Of a stretch of DNA of 50,730 nt, positions 1-8,273 are shown piece by piece; the stretch's first letter is position 1; every line of letters begins with the position of its first letter. Below the pieces are notes generated by a model that was not told the DNA's origin, ran no database searches, and saw only the letters and a program-made list of their open reading frames with translations. The position numbers and the translations under genes are program-made. Origin of the DNA: Desulfobacterales bacterium (GTDB lineage Bacteria; Desulfobacterota; Desulfobacteria; Desulfobacterales; Desulfosalsimonadaceae); NCBI GenBank assembly GCA_018334555.1, contig JAGXLR010000003.1:1-50730 (forward strand), in the 5' to 3' direction.

Positions 1-18
1 GGGGGGGGGGGGGGGGGG
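1..18. other. poly-G run at window edge
   Basis: The window opens with 18 consecutive G residues followed by AT-rich sequence. A run like this at a sequence end is often a read or assembly artefact, so the true left boundary may be a contig end. No gene is visible before the first CDS. Confidence 0.6.
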
Positions 19-81
19 TTAAGCGTTTAATTTTAATTGATTTCTTTGTCTATTAGGGGTAATTAAGGGATAATTGTAAGT

Positions 82-120
82 AACCCCCGGACCAAGGCCC
101 GGGACCGCGCCTAAAAGTAA
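82..120 (+). repeat. degenerate copy of GC-rich hairpin repeat
   Basis: The stretch carries CCCCCGG, then GGCCCGGGACCG, then CTAAAAGTAA. The same order of blocks occurs at 42883-42984, where the second 29-nt repeat is followed by CTTAAAAGTAA. This looks like a decayed third copy of that element, here just upstream of the first gene. Confidence 0.45.
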
Positions 121-147
121 TGTTTAGTGTACGCTTGGGGGATAGCC

Positions 148-1125
148 GTGGAAAAGGACGCAAAAAAGAAAAGTAAAGGGTATTGGGGGCGGCGGGCGGC
201 CTATGGTCTGCTCAAGAACATGAACTGTGCGCTGACCACCCATGAAATCTGTCAGGATATGATCGGCAGCCGGGAGGATCAACTTTTAAAAGCCCTTACC
301 GGGCTCGAGGGCGGGGTGGTGGCAAGCGGCTCCACCTGCGGGGTCGTAACCGGCGGCGCCCTCTCGCTGGCGCTGATGCATCGAGACGATATCTCGCGAA
401 AGGGGGCCTTGGCGGAGAGAGCCGTGCTTGAGCGGGTAACGGATTATACTGACTGGTTCCGAGATACCTATGGCACGCTCCTGTGCAGGGAACGAATGGG
501 GGTGGATTTCTATCGGGTCCGGGGGCAGCTTCGCTACCTGTTGCCGGGCGATAGGGTGGGAAAGTGCATCTGGCATCTTCGGGGGGCCACGCGATACTTA
601 TACGAGGCCTCAAAAAATCCCCTATCGATTACGGCCTCGCGCTCCCCGATGGGAGACAAGCCGCCGCTCCATTGTGCGAGCGCCGTTCTTGCGGGTATCC
701 GGGAAAAAACCGGGGTCGGCGATCCGTTGCTGGAAAAAATGGCTTTCGTCTTTGACGGCGGGGTTGGCTTCAACGGCGGTATTTGCGGGGCGCTTGCCGG
801 TGCGATCATGGGGATCAATCAGGTGATGGGCATGGACCTTAGGAACATCTCCTACTGGAAAAACATGAAGAGTTTTCTCAGGGGCCATACGAACCTCCTG
901 GTCCGGTCGCCCAAAACGCTGGATGAACCGTTTGCCGCGGGCCGCAGAGTGGTGGAGCGTTTCAGACAGGCCGCCGGATCCACTGAATGTCGGGCGCTTA
1001 CCGGCCAGGGCTTCAGCGATTGGGATGAATTCCAGGAATTTATCTCCAATTCCGCAGCATGTAACGGCTTATTCGAGCTGGCAATTAATGAGGCCTCCGC
1101 AGTGATATTAAATGCTTCCCAGTAG
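148..1125 (+). CDS. C_GCAxxG_C_C family-like cysteine-rich protein
   Basis: The product resembles the C_GCAxxG_C_C family of putative redox-active or metal-binding proteins, whose exact chemistry is not established. The family signature is a glycine-rich stretch followed by CGAxxGA. It is clear at residues 204-218 (GGVGFNGGICGALAG) and a second degenerate version lies near residue 64 (TCGVVTGGA), so the protein looks like an internal duplication, consistent with its large size of about 325 residues. Several more cysteines are scattered through the chain. There is no signal peptide, so it is probably cytoplasmic. A GTG at 127 is also open, but the GTG at 148 has a GGGGG ribosome site six bases upstream and is preferred. 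It stands alone, followed by a family A repeat. Confidence 0.6.
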   Translation: MEKDAKKKSKGYWGRRAAYGLLKNMNCALTTHEICQDMIGSREDQLLKALTGLEGGVVASGSTCGVVTGGALSLALMHRDDISRKGALAERAVLERVTDYTDWFRDTYGTLLCRERMGVDFYRVRGQLRYLLPGDRVGKCIWHLRGATRYLYEASKNPLSITASRSPMGDKPPLHCASAVLAGIREKTGVGDPLLEKMAFVFDGGVGFNGGICGALAGAIMGINQVMGMDLRNISYWKNMKSFLRGHTNLLVRSPKTLDEPFAAGRRVVERFRQAAGSTECRALTGQGFSDWDEFQEFISNSAACNGLFELAINEASAVILNASQ

Positions 1126-1210
1126 TGATGGTCGGATAAAACTGTGGGCCATTTGGCGCGTATCGGCCGGCGCCATGGAAATGACAAGCGGCATTCACCG
1201 CACAAATGGT

Positions 1211-1363
1211 GACAGTCTCGTAAAAAGTCGATTTTGGGAGGGCAAAGTAAAAAGTTCAAGATCAAGGCGTCGCAAATCCCGAGGAATGCAGCGTACTTAG
1301 CTGTACGTGAAATTCCGAGGGATGGAAGCGCAACACAGATATTGGACTTTTTACGAAGCCATC
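1211..1363 (+). repeat. family A palindromic repeat, copy 1
   Basis: An element of about 153 bp with outer ends CTCGTAAAAAGTCGATTTT and GGACTTTTTACGAAGCC. The two halves are imperfect inverted repeats around a centre GTACTTAGCTGTAC, so the whole unit can fold into one long hairpin. Related copies lie at 19293-19446 and 37834-37985 (opposite orientation) and at 44842-45030 (same orientation, more divergent). It fills most of the 286-bp gap between the first gene and larA. No ORF of its own is credible. Confidence 0.85.
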
Positions 1364-1411
1364 AAATGGTAAAAGAGCCGGTGTTCGGATGGGCTCTTTT
1401 GGAGGTTGACG

Positions 1412-2725
1412 ATGGAAATTCAATTGCCCTGGGGCAAAGATATTCTGACGGCTTCCCTGCCGGAAGCCTGGCGGGTTCATCTGCCGGAGCGGGCGGACAT
1501 CTCCCGCCCTGTGGACAAAAGCGGGGCGGATATCGTTCAGGCGGCCCTTGATGCCCCGATCCATGCGGCGCCAATCCCACGAAGGGCGCTTGCCGGCAGG
1601 CGGATCCTGATTGTTGTTGACGATAATACCCGCCCCACGCCCGCCCATCAGTTCTTTCACCTCATTCTGGATGGATTGTTAGCGTCGGGGGCTCATCCTG
1701 ACCGCATCCATGTGATGCCGGCACCCGGTATCCATACCGCCATGACAGAGGATGAAATGGCCGAAAAAATCGGGGCCGAGAATCTGGCGCGGGTTTCCTG
1801 GTCCAATCACGATGCTTTTGACGCAGAGGCCCAGCATCAATTCGGCACCACATCCCGAGGTACCCCCCTGGTACTCAACAAAAGGCTGGCAAAAAGCGAT
1901 TTGATCATTGTGGTGGGGATGATTGAACCCCACCTGTGGGCCGGCTTCGGCGGGGGGTTGAAAAATATTTTTCCCGGCATGGCGTCGGCCATGGCGATCG
2001 GCCATCATCATGGCATGATCGCCGAACCGCCGTATCTGTTTAACCGGGTGGGGCTGATGCCGGATGAGAATTTGTTCAGGAAGGATCTGGAGGAAGTCCG
2101 GCGGTTTGTTGCGGCCGATATTTTTTGTATCAATGTGATGCTTGATGAAAAACGCGAGATCACCGCCGCCTTTGCGGGAGACCCTGTTGCGGCCCACCGG
2201 CAGGGTGTCGACTATTGTATGAAAACTGCTGGTATACGGCTGGATCAGCCGGTGGATGCCGTGCTCGTCAACTCCTATCCCATGGAGATCAATTTCAAAC
2301 AGAGCATGAAATGCGTGGGCAACGCCCTTCCGGCGCTAAAGCCCGGCGGCGTGGTGATGGCATTTCTTCGGGCGGAGCGGGGGCTGGATGATATCCCGCT
2401 TCCGGACAAGCCGCCCCCGCTGTCGGTATTAAGAACCATCCTCCGGGTGATCGGAAAATCCAATGTCATGAGGTTTTTAAATCTCGTCAAAAAGGACTTG
2501 AATGTTGAGGAACGGTTTCTTGCCTATTACTCCATGCGCCTGATTCGGGAATATCACTTGTTCTGTTATGTGCCGAGCCTCTCAGAATCGGAAATCCGGC
2601 ATCTCGGTTTTTTTCATCACTGTGAATCCCCGCAGTCGGTTATTGAAAACGGCGCCCGGAAGTTGAAAAAAAACGCCCGGGTGGCGGTGTTTCCGGATGG
2701 CGGGGCCACGTTCCCGCTGATATGA
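1412..2725 (+). CDS. larA: LarA-family nickel-dependent racemase (DUF2088)
   Basis: The 437-residue protein belongs to the lactate racemase LarA family, which uses a nickel-pincer nucleotide to racemise or epimerise 2-hydroxy acids. The family motif DDNTRPTP is at residues 70-77. Residues corresponding to the Lactobacillus plantarum pincer and catalytic set are all present: His108 (PGIH), His174 (IEPH), Lys184 (GGLKNI) and His200 (GHHH), and they fall at the same numbers as I recall for that enzyme. The ATG at 1412 follows a GGAGG site six bases upstream, so the upstream in-frame TTG is not used. No cofactor genes larB, larC or larE are in the window. The family includes enzymes for other hydroxy acids, so the substrate is open. 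The zinc dehydrogenase gene follows 136 bp downstream. Confidence 0.85.
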   Translation: MEIQLPWGKDILTASLPEAWRVHLPERADISRPVDKSGADIVQAALDAPIHAAPIPRRALAGRRILIVVDDNTRPTPAHQFFHLILDGLLASGAHPDRIHVMPAPGIHTAMTEDEMAEKIGAENLARVSWSNHDAFDAEAQHQFGTTSRGTPLVLNKRLAKSDLIIVVGMIEPHLWAGFGGGLKNIFPGMASAMAIGHHHGMIAEPPYLFNRVGLMPDENLFRKDLEEVRRFVAADIFCINVMLDEKREITAAFAGDPVAAHRQGVDYCMKTAGIRLDQPVDAVLVNSYPMEINFKQSMKCVGNALPALKPGGVVMAFLRAERGLDDIPLPDKPPPLSVLRTILRVIGKSNVMRFLNLVKKDLNVEERFLAYYSMRLIREYHLFCYVPSLSESEIRHLGFFHHCESPQSVIENGARKLKKNARVAVFPDGGATFPLI

Positions 2726-2861
2726 TGAGTCCCTGGGTTTTAAGTATCCTCTTAAAATTTTACGGCCGCCGGGTTCGCGCCATAACGACCCGATCTATTT
2801 CTACCAGATGACGGACTGACGGGTCTCAAACGTCATACTTAACATTCAACGGGTTATAGCA

Positions 2862-3890
2862 ATGAAAGCGGTTAGATTCCAAAACCAGAAGATCGTTATG
2901 GCCGATGTCCCCCCGCCGGATATTTCCGGGGCTGATGCGCTTGTCAAGGTTTTGATGGCGGGTATTTGCGCCACTGATATCGAATTGTACAAAGGCTATC
3001 AGAATTTTCAGGGGATACCGGGCCATGAGTTCGTCGGCCGGGTTGAAGAGGCGCCGCAGGCGCCGGAGCTTGTCGGAAAACGGGTGACCGTCGATATTAA
3101 TATCGGATGCGGCAAGTGCCTGAGGTGCCAAATCGGTGATGCCCGGCATTGTCCTTTGCGAAGGGCCCTCGGGATTCGGGATAAAGACGGGGGCTTTGCC
3201 GATTATTGTGCCGTCCCGATAGAGAACCTCAGGGTGCTGCCGGAAGGCCTTGAAACCATTGATGCGGTGTTTGCCGAACCTTTGGCGGCCGCCCTTCAAA
3301 TCGCCCAACAGGTTCATATCCGGCATAACACAAAGATTGCCGTCATGGGAGACGGTAAAATGGGGCTGTTGTGTGCGTTGGCGCTTAATCACTATACTTC
3401 CGATTTGACGCTTCTGGGCCGGCATCCGGAGAAGCTTGGCATTGCTGCCGGAGAGAACATAAGCACCATAAACGTCTCCGAAGTTTCTCCGGAAGCGCTA
3501 AAACAGCGGTTGAGAGGCGCTTTTGACGTGGTGGTGGAGGCCACCGGCAACCCGGAGGCCGTCAATCAGGCCGCTAAGCTGGTAGCCCCGGAGGGGACCA
3601 TTGTGGCTAAGACGACTTCTCATCGGCCGTCAGAGATCAATCTGGCCGAACTCGTGGTAGACGAGATAACGCTTTTGGGATCCCGATGCGGGGATATCGG
3701 ATTTGCCGTTAAGTGCCTGGCCAACCGGTGGATCCATGCGGCCCCGCTGGTGGAAAGCGTTTATCCGTTTGCCGATTTTGCCCGGGCTTTTGAACACGCC
3801 ATGACGCCCGGAAGCCTGAAAATACTGGTGGCATTTGAATCCGGCGGCGGGCTGCACCCCCTCCAACAGGCCTTGGATGGGGGCTCGTAG
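2862..3890 (+). CDS. zinc-dependent MDR alcohol/polyol dehydrogenase
   Basis: A 342-residue medium-chain dehydrogenase/reductase that oxidises an alcohol or polyol with NAD(P). Catalytic zinc ligands are seen in GICATD and GHEFVG. The structural zinc loop is intact at about residues 86-97 (CGKCLRCQIGDARHC). The nucleotide-binding domain follows, with VMGDGKMGLL as the glycine-rich turn. The length is typical of the family. No strong ribosome site precedes the ATG at 2862. The gene lies 136 bp downstream of larA on the same strand, so the pair could handle one hydroxy acid or alcohol, but this is inferred from position only. It converges on the RND gene with a six-base gap. Confidence 0.8.
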   Translation: MKAVRFQNQKIVMADVPPPDISGADALVKVLMAGICATDIELYKGYQNFQGIPGHEFVGRVEEAPQAPELVGKRVTVDINIGCGKCLRCQIGDARHCPLRRALGIRDKDGGFADYCAVPIENLRVLPEGLETIDAVFAEPLAAALQIAQQVHIRHNTKIAVMGDGKMGLLCALALNHYTSDLTLLGRHPEKLGIAAGENISTINVSEVSPEALKQRLRGAFDVVVEATGNPEAVNQAAKLVAPEGTIVAKTTSHRPSEINLAELVVDEITLLGSRCGDIGFAVKCLANRWIHAAPLVESVYPFADFARAFEHAMTPGSLKILVAFESGGGLHPLQQALDGGS

Positions 3891-3896
3891 CGGCTT

Positions 3897-6800
3897 CTAC
3901 TTCTGCTGGCTGTAGAGGGCATAGTAGGCAACCGGAACCACCAGGAGGGTGAAGAGCGTGGAGGCGATTAACCCAAAGATAAGCGCCCACGCGAGACCCG
4001 AAAAAATCGGATCCAGGGTAATCGGCCAGGCGCCCAGGGCGGTTGTCAGGGCGGTAAGCACAATGGGGCGCATGCGGATGGCGCCGCTCTGAAGGATGGC
4101 CTCCTTGAGGGGGAGTTCGTTTTTTAAGGCGTCCTGAATGAATTCAATGAGCACAATGGCGTTTCGGATCACGATGCCGCCAAGGGCGATCATTCCGATC
4201 ATGCTGGTGGCAGTAAAGAAAACCAGATCGCTGTAGCCGCCGACTATCCCGCCGGAGACCCAATTTAACAGCCAGAAGCCCGGCATGATGCCGATGAGCG
4301 TAAGGGGAATCGCCATCATGATGAGGATCGGCATGAAAAAGGAGCTGGTCTGCAGGGTCATCAGGATGTAGATGCCGATAAGGGCCGCAGCGAATGCAAT
4401 GCCCATATCCCGGAATACCCGCAGCGTAATCTGCCACTCCCCCTCCCCGGCCCATTCAGCCTGAATGCCGGAGGGGAGCGGATTCTCCGAGAGCTCCCCC
4501 TGCATGCCGAGGATGGCCTCAGCCGGCGCCCGGCCGGCGACCTCGGCGAGCACATAGACCACCCGATCCAGGTTCTTGTGATAAATCGTCTGGGCATTGG
4601 GGGTGCGCTCGATGTCTACCAGCTCGGCCAGGGGGACCATTTTGCCGTTTGCCGTGGCCATGGGAATCTGCGTGAGGCTTGACATATCGCTTCGGCTTTC
4701 TCGGGGCAGTATCAGCTTCGCCTGCAGGGGCTGCCGTTCATTGGGAAAATGCACCGTCGCGGGTGTCTCCCCGCCCACGGCAATTTTAAGGGCGCTGATA
4801 ATGGCCTGGGTGGAGACGCCGTGAAGCGCCGCCTTTTCGCGGTCCACCACGAAATCAATCTGGTCGTGCGGCACCTCGGTCATGTCATCGATATCCACCA
4901 CATTGGGCTCCCGTCTCATGAGCGTTTTGATGTGTTCCGCGGCCTGTATCAGTTCGCCGTAGGATTTATCCGGCGCTCCATAGATCTCCGTCACAATTGT
5001 GGCCAGAACCGGCGGCCCCGGCGGCATTTCTACAATTTGAATCCTCGCATTGTTTTTCTCGGCGATATCCATCAGGTCGTTTCTCAGTCGCAGCACGATG
5101 GCATGGCTCTGCTGCTGCCGCCGGCCCTTTACCGCCAGATCCACACGGATATCGGCCAGATGTTCCCCCTTCCGAAGATAGTAATGCCGTACCATACCGT
5201 TGAAGTCCATGGGCGATGGTGCGCCCACGTATGATGTGAAGTTCTCGACCTCCCTGATACGGCGCAGGTAATCCTCGAAATCGCGGACCACCGCGTCTGT
5301 CGTCTCAAGCGTCGTGCCTTCCGGCATATCAATGACCACCTGGAATTCATTCTTGTTATCAAAGGGGAGCATTTTAAGCGGTACCACACGCAAAAGCACC
5401 AAGGAGATTGAGAGCCCCAGCAGCAGAAGAATGCCTGTCAAAAGCAGGTATCGTTTGGCCCGGGAATCCAGGAAGGGGGTGACCAGTTTCCGGTAGGCGT
5501 TAAAAATCCATTGCGGTGTGCCTTTTTGTGCGTTTTGCGGCGACGGGCCCTCGGCAGCCGGATGTTTTTTTAGCAGCGCATAGGTCATCCAGGGAACAAT
5601 GGTCAGCGCACAGAGCGTTGAAAAGATAACCGTCAATGGCACGTTGGCAGACATGGGTGCCATGTAGGGGCCCATCATACCGGTAATGAAAAAAAGCGGG
5701 GCAAAGGAGATAATGATGGCAATGGTTGACATGATCACCGGCGGCAGTACCTCCTGAACGGCAAAAAGCGTCGCAGCAAAGGGCTTTTTGCGGCCCATGA
5801 AAATATGCCGCTGAATATTGTCCACATTGGTGATCGGATCGTCCACCACCAGTCCCAGGGAGAGGATCAGGGCAAACAGGGTCACCCGGTTGATGGTGTA
5901 GCCCAGCAGATAGTTTACGAAAAGCGCCAGGCTGAAGCTCACTGGTACGGCCACCGCCACCACCAATGCCTCGCGCCAGCCCAGGGTAAGGGCCAGAAGC
6001 ACCACCACTGTCAGTACGGCAAAGCCCAGAGAGCTCAACAGGTCGTTTACCTTCTCCTGTGCGGTATATCCGTAGTTACGGGTGACCGCCACTTCCACAT
6101 CCGCCGGTATGACCGTTTGTTTGAGCCGCTCGAGCTTGGCCAGGATATTTTTGGACACATCCACGGCATTGGTGCCGGGCTTCTTCGCCAAAGAAAGCGT
6201 TACTGCCGGAAATTCCAGGGGCTGCTCCTGCATCTGGTGGGCCCGGCGGTGCCTGTAGGAATGCCCAATGCGGGTATAGCTTTCCGCTTCGGCGGGGCCG
6301 TCGCTTATCTTTGCCAGGTCACGCAGGTAAACCGGCCGATCCTGATGGACCCCGATAACCAGGTTTTCCACCTCACCGACTGACTGGAGGAATGAATTGG
6401 TGTTAACCATGAAGTTCTGGTCGAACCGGTTGATACGGCCGGCGGTGATTGCTGCGTCCGCCCCCTTCAGGGCCCGACGGACCTGAAGGGGGGAGATGTT
6501 ATACCCATTCATCCGTTCGGGTAGGAGTTCCACCCGAACCTCCCGCGCCCGCCCCCCGGTTATGGATGTTCGGGAGATATCTTCAAGCTGGGAGAGTCGC
6601 CAACAAACCTCTTCGCCGATGCGACGCAGGTGGTGATCGTCGTAGCGCTCCGAATAGAGGGTCAGGTTGACGATGGGCACATCGTCGATTTCTATGGGCT
6701 TGATAACCCAGCTGCGCACAAGGGGCGGCACCTGGTCGATGTGCATGGTAATCTGGTTGTGCAGTTTGACAAGGGATTTTTCGCGATCCTCGCCCACGTA

Positions 6801-7118
6801 AAACCTTACGGTCACGATGGCCTGGCCCTTATGAGACATGGAATAGACGTATTCAACCCCGTCGATTTGCCATAAGAGGCGTTCCAGGGGCGTCGCAACC
6901 AGTTTCTCGACTTCTTTCGGTGAGGCGCCGGGGGCCTTGACATAAATATCGGCCAGGGGGACAACGATCTGGGGGTCCTCCTCGCGGGGCGTGATCATAA
7001 TGGCGGCAGCCCCCATGCAGAGGGCGACAATCAGCAGGAGGATGGCGGGCCTGCCGTAAAGGAAGGGCCTGACAATGCCGGGGATCAGACCGCTTGGCGC
7101 ATCACCGTTATCTGCCAT
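3897..7118 (-). CDS. RND efflux transporter permease (AcrB/HAE type)
   Basis: The inner-membrane, proton-driven pump of a tripartite efflux system, 1073 residues, which is full length for the superfamily. It shows one N-terminal membrane segment, a first large periplasmic loop, a cluster of membrane helices that includes LSLGLVVDDPITNVDN with the paired aspartates used for proton relay, a second periplasmic loop, and a C-terminal helix cluster (for example MIALGGIVIRNAIVLIEF). The sequence fits hydrophobic/amphiphilic efflux pumps better than metal pumps, but the substrate cannot be read. The start codon overlaps the end of the adaptor gene by 11 bp, so the two are co-translated. It is the last gene of the cfa-to-RND run. 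Confidence 0.9.
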   Translation of the reverse strand: MADNGDAPSGLIPGIVRPFLYGRPAILLLIVALCMGAAAIMITPREEDPQIVVPLADIYVKAPGASPKEVEKLVATPLERLLWQIDGVEYVYSMSHKGQAIVTVRFYVGEDREKSLVKLHNQITMHIDQVPPLVRSWVIKPIEIDDVPIVNLTLYSERYDDHHLRRIGEEVCWRLSQLEDISRTSITGGRAREVRVELLPERMNGYNISPLQVRRALKGADAAITAGRINRFDQNFMVNTNSFLQSVGEVENLVIGVHQDRPVYLRDLAKISDGPAEAESYTRIGHSYRHRRAHQMQEQPLEFPAVTLSLAKKPGTNAVDVSKNILAKLERLKQTVIPADVEVAVTRNYGYTAQEKVNDLLSSLGFAVLTVVVLLALTLGWREALVVAVAVPVSFSLALFVNYLLGYTINRVTLFALILSLGLVVDDPITNVDNIQRHIFMGRKKPFAATLFAVQEVLPPVIMSTIAIIISFAPLFFITGMMGPYMAPMSANVPLTVIFSTLCALTIVPWMTYALLKKHPAAEGPSPQNAQKGTPQWIFNAYRKLVTPFLDSRAKRYLLLTGILLLLGLSISLVLLRVVPLKMLPFDNKNEFQVVIDMPEGTTLETTDAVVRDFEDYLRRIREVENFTSYVGAPSPMDFNGMVRHYYLRKGEHLADIRVDLAVKGRRQQQSHAIVLRLRNDLMDIAEKNNARIQIVEMPPGPPVLATIVTEIYGAPDKSYGELIQAAEHIKTLMRREPNVVDIDDMTEVPHDQIDFVVDREKAALHGVSTQAIISALKIAVGGETPATVHFPNERQPLQAKLILPRESRSDMSSLTQIPMATANGKMVPLAELVDIERTPNAQTIYHKNLDRVVYVLAEVAGRAPAEAILGMQGELSENPLPSGIQAEWAGEGEWQITLRVFRDMGIAFAAALIGIYILMTLQTSSFFMPILIMMAIPLTLIGIMPGFWLLNWVSGGIVGGYSDLVFFTATSMIGMIALGGIVIRNAIVLIEFIQDALKNELPLKEAILQSGAIRMRPIVLTALTTALGAWPITLDPIFSGLAWALIFGLIASTLFTLLVVPVAYYALYSQQK

Positions 7119-8265
7119 TGGCCGATCCTTTTAACTTCAATATTTCACCGCCTGAAAGACCGGACAACACCTCTATTTTTTCCCCGTAAATGCTGCCGGT
7201 CTTGATGTAGCGACGCTTCCAGCCGTCGGCGGTTTTTACCATGACGAGCTCCAGTTGGCCGACTTCATCAATCGCCGATCGTGGAATCAGGACGAGTTCA
7301 ACCTGTTTGTAGGGGATCAGCAGTTTGCCATACATACCGGGATACAGGCCGGCCGTGTTCGGGAGGCTGCTTTTGACCAGAAAAGTCCGGGTCTGGGGGT
7401 CGGCATAGGGGATTAATTCCTCGACCCGCGAGTCAACTGTTTGCTGCAGGGTCGTCAATTCCACGCGAAGCCTGGCCCCGGGCTTAACCCGTTGGATAAG
7501 GCTCTCCCGCACATAGGATTCCAGCTGCAGACCGCCCGCTGTTTTAAGGAGCAAGAGGGGCTTTCCGGGCATGGCCAGATCGCCGGGATCCACCAGCCGT
7601 TTTAACACCTCGCCTTTGGCCGGTGCCTTGATTTCGGTATAGCCCAAGCCGATCTTTGCCTCCTGAACCATTTCTTCGGCCATCCGAACACCGGCCGAAG
7701 CCCCTGAAAGTCCATTTCTGGCCCGTTTTAACGCGGCCCTGGCCTGAAGATAACGGGATCGGGCCTGCTCCAGATCCTGTTCGGTAGCGGCATCTGCATC
7801 GAAAAATTTTTTTATCCGATGATAGGCGGATTTCGCCTCCGCAAAAGCGGCTTCAGCCGCATTGATCGCCTGTCTGGCCTGTTCTTTCTGAGACACTGCC
7901 GTTTTTAAAGACTGGGCCGCCTGCGAATATCGGGCCTTTAACTGTCGGCCATCAAGAGAAACCAGCGGCTGCCCTTTTTTTACCCTATCACCGGCATTGA
8001 CCCGCACTGCCATCACCTGTCCGGACACCTGCGCCTCGATTCGCGCCTGGGTGCGGGGTTGTACCGTGCCCACCGCCCCATACCATTCGGTGACCGTTTC
8101 AAGCTCGGCCTTTACTGTTTCGGCCCCCTGCGCCGCAGGGGGGGTATCCGGTCCAAGCATGCCGGGGGAAATTTCGTCCCTGGAAAAAAACCAGAGGACT
8201 AGCAGGGCGGTCCCAATAACCAGGCATACGAGCAGGGGGAGGAGGACTCGTTTTTTATTTCTCAT
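7108..8265 (-). CDS. RND periplasmic adaptor (membrane fusion protein)
   Basis: A 385-residue HlyD/AcrA-type adaptor that links the RND pump to the outer-membrane channel. An N-terminal membrane anchor lies at about residues 8-26. The first lipoyl half is VQPRTQARIEAQVSGQV at about 66-82, followed by a long alanine-rich coiled-coil hairpin (about 100-200), the second lipoyl half (IKAPAKGEVLKR) and a beta-barrel and membrane-proximal region. It overlaps the pump gene by 11 bp and starts 8 bp after the outer-membrane factor ends, a standard OMF-adaptor-pump order. Confidence 0.9.
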   Translation of the reverse strand: MRNKKRVLLPLLVCLVIGTALLVLWFFSRDEISPGMLGPDTPPAAQGAETVKAELETVTEWYGAVGTVQPRTQARIEAQVSGQVMAVRVNAGDRVKKGQPLVSLDGRQLKARYSQAAQSLKTAVSQKEQARQAINAAEAAFAEAKSAYHRIKKFFDADAATEQDLEQARSRYLQARAALKRARNGLSGASAGVRMAEEMVQEAKIGLGYTEIKAPAKGEVLKRLVDPGDLAMPGKPLLLLKTAGGLQLESYVRESLIQRVKPGARLRVELTTLQQTVDSRVEELIPYADPQTRTFLVKSSLPNTAGLYPGMYGKLLIPYKQVELVLIPRSAIDEVGQLELVMVKTADGWKRRYIKTGSIYGEKIEVLSGLSGGEILKLKGSANGR

Positions 8266-8273
8266 GGCGATCG

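Noticed and set aside
3709-3990. Minus-strand ORF across the dehydrogenase/RND junction
   Set aside because: It is an antisense frame over two confidently identified convergent genes.
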